Positions 4,514-5,576 of a DNA stretch of 5,576 bases are shown here, piece by piece. Under the pieces are notes generated by a model that had not been told where the DNA came from, did not search any database, and worked only from the letters and a program-made list of their open reading frames with translations. The stretch is from contig WAQS01000065.1 in NCBI GenBank assembly GCA_015520115.1, positions 1 to 5,576 of the forward strand, read 5' to 3'. Both the position numbers and the translations under genes were made by a program. Source of the stretch: Ferroglobus sp. GTDB taxonomy: Archaea; Halobacteriota; Archaeoglobi; Archaeoglobales; Archaeoglobaceae. The first letter of the stretch is position 1, and the number at the start of each line of letters is the position of its first letter.

Positions 4514-5576
4514 CTACCTCACCCTCCCCCTCGCAAGAGAAGCGAATATGCCGAAGAAGCAGAGAACAGAGAATACCGCAAAACTCGTTCGAGTACTTTC
4601 AAGGAGGAGTGGATAGATTTTTGGTGTGATCAGAGCCTTTCCGATGTAAATGGCGAAGATTAACATGACGATAGCCATGCTCAACATCTGTCCGACAACG
4701 CGCATTGTCGAAAGAGTTGCGGAGGCTAATCCGTAAAATTTCCTTTCAACGGAACTCATAATAGCGTTTGTATTCGGAGAAGAAAACAATGCAAATCCGA
4801 ATCCCATGAGCATAAGATTGGATATTATGAGGGAAAGTTTCGTGCTTTCGTCGATTGTTGAAAATATCAGAAGTCCGAAAGCGGTTATAGCCATTCCGGC
4901 TGAAGCGACAACTCTTGGCTCCACTCTATCCGAAAGCCAGCCTGCGAAGGGTGAAAATAAAGCTTGCATTACCGGCTGAGAAACCAGAACGAATCCAGCT
5001 TGCTGGGGAGTTAAAGCTTTGATGTACTGAAGATACAGGCTTAAAAGATACGCAACAGCAAACGTGGCGGAATAGTTGAGTAATGCTGCCAAATTTGAGA
5101 GGGTGAAGGTTACGTTTCTCCTGAAAAGTTCGATCTCCAGTATAGGGTGATCAATCCTGCTTTCCCAGAAAATAAAGAGTAAGAGTAAGGAGAAGCCTGC
5201 AAAAAGAAAAGATAAGTTGGATTCAGAGAATCCGAGCATTATAAACAAAAGCATTAAGCTGTAAATCACCGAGCCGATGAAATCGAAGCTTTCTCCTCTT
5301 GCATCTGCCCATTCTGCCTTCAGTTTTAATGCCGCGAGGATAACTATGAAGATTCCAATTGGAACGTTGACGAGGAAAACGCTCCTCCAGCCGAAGTTTT
5401 GGGTTAAAATCCCTCCGAAGAAAGGTCCTAAGCTGAGTCCGGTGTAAACAGAGGCTACGTTGATTCCGAGTATCTTTCCTCTTTCTTTTAACGGAAAAAC
5501 CGATGTGAGGATTGCTATTCCCGTTGCGAAGATCATAGCTCCCCCAATTCCCTGCAAAATTCTGAACGCTATGAGC
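4514..5576 (-). CDS. MFS transporter, DHA2 (14-helix drug:H+ antiporter) type, N-terminus outside window
   Basis: The frame is open through the right edge (LIAFRILQGIGGAM), so the TTG at 5557 is internal and 353 residues are visible. RxLQGIGGAM is the conserved start of helix 4 of MFS drug exporters. Next comes motif C, GLSLGPFFGG, and then the DHA2 hallmark FGWRSVFLVNVPIG. Eleven hydrophobic helices can be followed to the C-terminus, matching helices 4-14 of a 14-helix protein. About 110 residues, including motif A of the first half, must lie to the right. The second half keeps a motif A-like GWLSDRVEPR, with an acid and basic residues in the cytosolic loop. These carriers export drugs, dyes or metabolites in exchange for protons; the substrate cannot be read. 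The gene is convergent with vapC, leaving 8 nt between stops, so there is no room for a separate terminator. Confidence 0.93.
   Translation of the reverse strand, partial: LIAFRILQGIGGAMIFATGIAILTSVFPLKERGKILGINVASVYTGLSLGPFFGGILTQNFGWRSVFLVNVPIGIFIVILAALKLKAEWADARGESFDFIGSVIYSLMLLFIMLGFSESNLSFLFAGFSLLLLFIFWESRIDHPILEIELFRRNVTFTLSNLAALLNYSATFAVAYLLSLYLQYIKALTPQQAGFVLVSQPVMQALFSPFAGWLSDRVEPRVVASAGMAITAFGLLIFSTIDESTKLSLIISNLMLMGFGFALFSSPNTNAIMSSVERKFYGLASATLSTMRVVGQMLSMAIVMLIFAIYIGKALITPKIYPLLLESTRTSFAVFSVLCFFGIFASLARGRVR

Noticed and set aside
4399..4629. 76-codon plus-strand open frame across the vapC/transporter junction
   Set aside because: It overlaps vapC in another frame and the transporter on the other strand, and its translation is low-complexity and motif-free.

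Overview
This window looks like a piece of a hyperthermophilic or thermophilic archaeal chromosome. The best guess is Archaeoglobales (Archaeoglobus, Ferroglobus or Geoglobus type). The evidence is an archaeal initiation factor aIF2 gamma, an Hjc-type Holliday junction resolvase, a VapBC pair of archaeal style, TATA-like boxes placed for leaderless transcripts, Lys/Glu/Ile-rich proteins and very tight gene packing. The genus-level guess rests on my recollection of the gene order around aIF2 gamma in Archaeoglobus and was not checked by a search.

Layout. Positions 2-802 (+) hold the C-terminal part of a GT-B type glycosyltransferase whose start lies left of the window. It converges on a minus-strand operon read from right to left: aIF2 gamma (2803-1577), an Fcf1/VapC9-like PIN nuclease (1610-1194) and Hjc (1197-799). 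The three reading frames overlap (34 nt, then 4 nt) and so are probably co-transcribed and translationally coupled. The operon appears to start from a TATA box at 2826-2835 that would give a leaderless aIF2 gamma mRNA.

Right of that promoter, on the plus strand, is an unrecognised multi-pass membrane protein (2925-3803). It looks damaged or misread at both ends. An open frame continues upstream to 2841 without a normal start codon, and one more membrane helix with a basic tail is encoded in the next frame downstream (to 3906). Next come a VapB-like AbrB-fold antitoxin (3932-4168) and an overlapping VapC-like PIN toxin (4131-4505), with their own TATA-like box. The window ends with a minus-strand DHA2-type (14-helix) MFS drug/proton antiporter (5576-4514), whose first three helices lie beyond the right edge.

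How it works together. The left-centre operon is housekeeping: initiator tRNA delivery to the ribosome, a probable RNA-processing nuclease and recombination/repair. The right half is accessory: an orphan membrane protein, a toxin-antitoxin module and an exporter. I see no RNA genes, CRISPR arrays, insertion sequences or long repeats. I did not find a clearly new multi-gene system. The points most worth a second look are the twice-interrupted membrane protein gene, a Cys-to-His change in the aIF2 gamma zinc knuckle, and a VapC lacking the usual second acidic active-site residue.
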